DNA of 64,000 bases from DAOUBP01 sp964513075. Its GTDB lineage: Bacteria; Chloroflexota; Anaerolineae; CG2-30-64-16. Below are positions 62,951 to 64,000 of this stretch, piece by piece; the first letter of the stretch is position 1, and the number at the start of each line of letters is the position of its first letter. Location of the stretch: contig CAZELR010000014.1 of assembly GCA_964513075.1 (NCBI GenBank), forward strand, positions 16,164 to 80,163, written 5' to 3'. Below the pieces are notes generated by a model. The model searched no databases, had not been told where the DNA came from, and saw nothing but the letters and a program-made list of their open reading frames with translations. Made by a program: the position numbers and the translations under genes.

Positions 62951-63945
62951 CGGCCAACAACCTGCCACGGCCGCGACGCCTGCGTGATCTGGCCGTCGCA
63001 GCCGTGGCCAGCTATGACCTTCAGGATCCGCAGATCGCCTACCACGCCTTTGAAACCAACCTGCTCTACCGAGTGACCACGGCAGCAGGAAAGCGTTTCA
63101 TGCTCCGGCTGGCAGCTCCCGGCTGGCGCACGTTCGAGGATCTTCACTCGGAAGCGCTTTGGCTCAACGCACTTGGCCGCGATACTGCCGTTCCAGTACC
63201 AAGCATCACGCCAGCCCGGTCAGGTGAGTTTGTGCTGCCGATCTGCCTGCCCGGCAGCCCCAAGATCTGGAACGCGACCCTAATGAGCTGGGTGCCCGGC
63301 CGCCTGCTCGGCCACTATCTGACGATGCGCAACCTGGAGAAGATGGGCGGACTATTTGCCGAACTCCATCAGCACGGGGCCGCATGGGTTCCTCCCGTTG
63401 GATTCACAACCCGACGCTGCGAGCACTGGCTGTCGAGGGGTGAAGAAAATCTGATCGTGGAAGGTGGACAGGCGATGGCCGCGCTGCCTGCCCGCTCACG
63501 CGATCTACTGGATCGTATGCATCGGCAGGTAGAGGCGGCCTACGCAGCGATCGATCGCTCAGACCTCCGTGTCATTCACTGCGACCTGTGGCACGATAAC
63601 ATCAAACTTTACCGGGGCGTGCTGCATCCGCTCGACTTTGAAGACACGATCTGGGGGTTTCGCAGCCACGATATCGCTATGGCCATGCTAGACCTACTGG
63701 AGACTGCGGGCGAAGCGCGGTACTCAGAACTGCTGGCAGCGTTTAGGCGAGGATATGAGGCCACTATGACCTGGCCGGACGACCCCATCGAGCCGCTCCA
63801 AATCGGCCGCCTGCTCTGGAAAATCAACTGGATTGCCCGTCACGAATCGCAGTGGCTGGCAAGCATGGTCGAACGGCACATTCCGGTGTTCGAGCACTAC
63901 GAACAGACCGGACAGGTGGTTTGCCCTCCGGTGGGAGCGAAATAA
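62944..63945 (+). CDS. APH-family phosphotransferase
   Basis: A 333-residue protein of the aminoglycoside/choline/homoserine kinase fold. The catalytic loop VIHCDLWHDNIKLY (Asp and Asn) and the metal-binding PLDFEDTIWG are in the expected order. An earlier ETNLLYRVTTAAGKRFMLRL looks like the nucleotide-binding part. The start is uncertain: GTG 62944, which overlaps the dioxygenase stop, gives a normal N-terminus. This group includes many cytosolic kinases, so antibiotic resistance should not be assumed. Confidence 0.8.
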   Translation: MVAANNLPRPRRLRDLAVAAVASYDLQDPQIAYHAFETNLLYRVTTAAGKRFMLRLAAPGWRTFEDLHSEALWLNALGRDTAVPVPSITPARSGEFVLPICLPGSPKIWNATLMSWVPGRLLGHYLTMRNLEKMGGLFAELHQHGAAWVPPVGFTTRRCEHWLSRGEENLIVEGGQAMAALPARSRDLLDRMHRQVEAAYAAIDRSDLRVIHCDLWHDNIKLYRGVLHPLDFEDTIWGFRSHDIAMAMLDLLETAGEARYSELLAAFRRGYEATMTWPDDPIEPLQIGRLLWKINWIARHESQWLASMVERHIPVFEHYEQTGQVVCPPVGAK

Positions 63946-63961
63946 ACAGCCAGGGCCCATT

Positions 63962-63990
63962 TTGACAGGCATCCCTCGTATGCGTATAAT
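63962..63990 (+). promoter_or_regulatory. Perfect consensus promoter at the right edge
   Basis: TTGACA (63962-63967) and TATAAT (63985-63990) with a 17-base spacer: all twelve bases match the sigma-70 consensus. The transcribed region lies beyond the window. Strong promoters of this kind often drive stable RNA genes. Confidence 0.85.
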
Positions 63991-64000
63991 GTGAGTTCGG

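Noticed and set aside
62944..63945. Aminoglycoside resistance gene
   Set aside because: The fold matches APH, but this family is broad and the sequence shows no resistance-specific feature or mobile context.

Overview
The window is about 64 kb of GC-rich bacterial chromosome, densely coded on both strands. It contains no rRNA, tRNA, phage, transposase or CRISPR locus. The mix of genes fits a Chloroflexota bacterium, probably of the Anaerolineae/Caldilineae group: an ECF vitamin transporter, XylFGH-type sugar uptake, GH1 beta-glucosidase, a PPi-type phosphofructokinase, SH3b/YkuD cell-wall proteins, a serine hydroxymethyltransferase-GcvT fusion, and many short dispersed palindromic repeats. 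This placement is an inference from gene content, not from a marker gene.

Layout. 0-3.7 kb: recJ (cut by the left edge), an ATP-type phosphofructokinase, a small membrane protein and a NagD-like HAD phosphatase. 3.8-7.1 kb (minus): a sugar operon of an aldose-epimerase-like protein, beta-glucosidase and aldo/keto reductase. 7.3-13.7 kb (plus): an MFS exporter and HAD hydrolase, then a complete ECF transporter (S, T, A, A') ending in a PfkB kinase. 13.7-22.9 kb (minus): a probable operon of SHMT-GcvT fusion, two tandem methyltransferase paralogues, nadC, nadA and nadB. 23.1-25.8 kb (minus): papain-like protease, transglutaminase-like protein and PIG-L deacetylase. 25.9-31.4 kb (plus): GT2, GT-C and YfhO envelope-glycan genes, with several palindromic repeats inside the coding sequence. 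31.4-36.3 kb (plus): AmaP-like protein, scpB, an ATP-grasp ligase, panB and an unrecognised conserved protein.

36.5-46.9 kb is the most unusual region. A divergent sugar-binding lipoprotein faces a REC-HTH-REC response regulator, an RbsC-type permease, and a protein in which one ABC ATPase domain is fused to a HisKA_3 histidine kinase. The ABC half lacks the usual catalytic Glu and the switch His. This looks like an ABC importer turned into the sensor of a two-component system. Directly downstream lies a xylFGH operon whose binding protein is an in-frame tandem duplication of the whole XylF domain. An identical 15-bp motif sits 74-75 bp before the -10 box of both the regulator and the xylF promoters, which suggests the regulator controls itself and xylFGH.

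47-64 kb: PPi-type phosphofructokinase, a LysM/YkuD L,D-transpeptidase and a lipoprotein (plus); fruK-like kinase, mgsA, MFS and deoC (minus operon); an ABC-2 exporter (minus) with a symmetric promoter shared with an MFS gene; an HExxH protein; a second L,D-transpeptidase with SH3b repeats; an extradiol dioxygenase; an APH-type kinase; and a perfect consensus promoter at the right edge. Together the genes describe a heterotroph taking up plant-type sugars (xylose, beta-glucosides) and feeding them into glycolysis through several phosphofructokinases.
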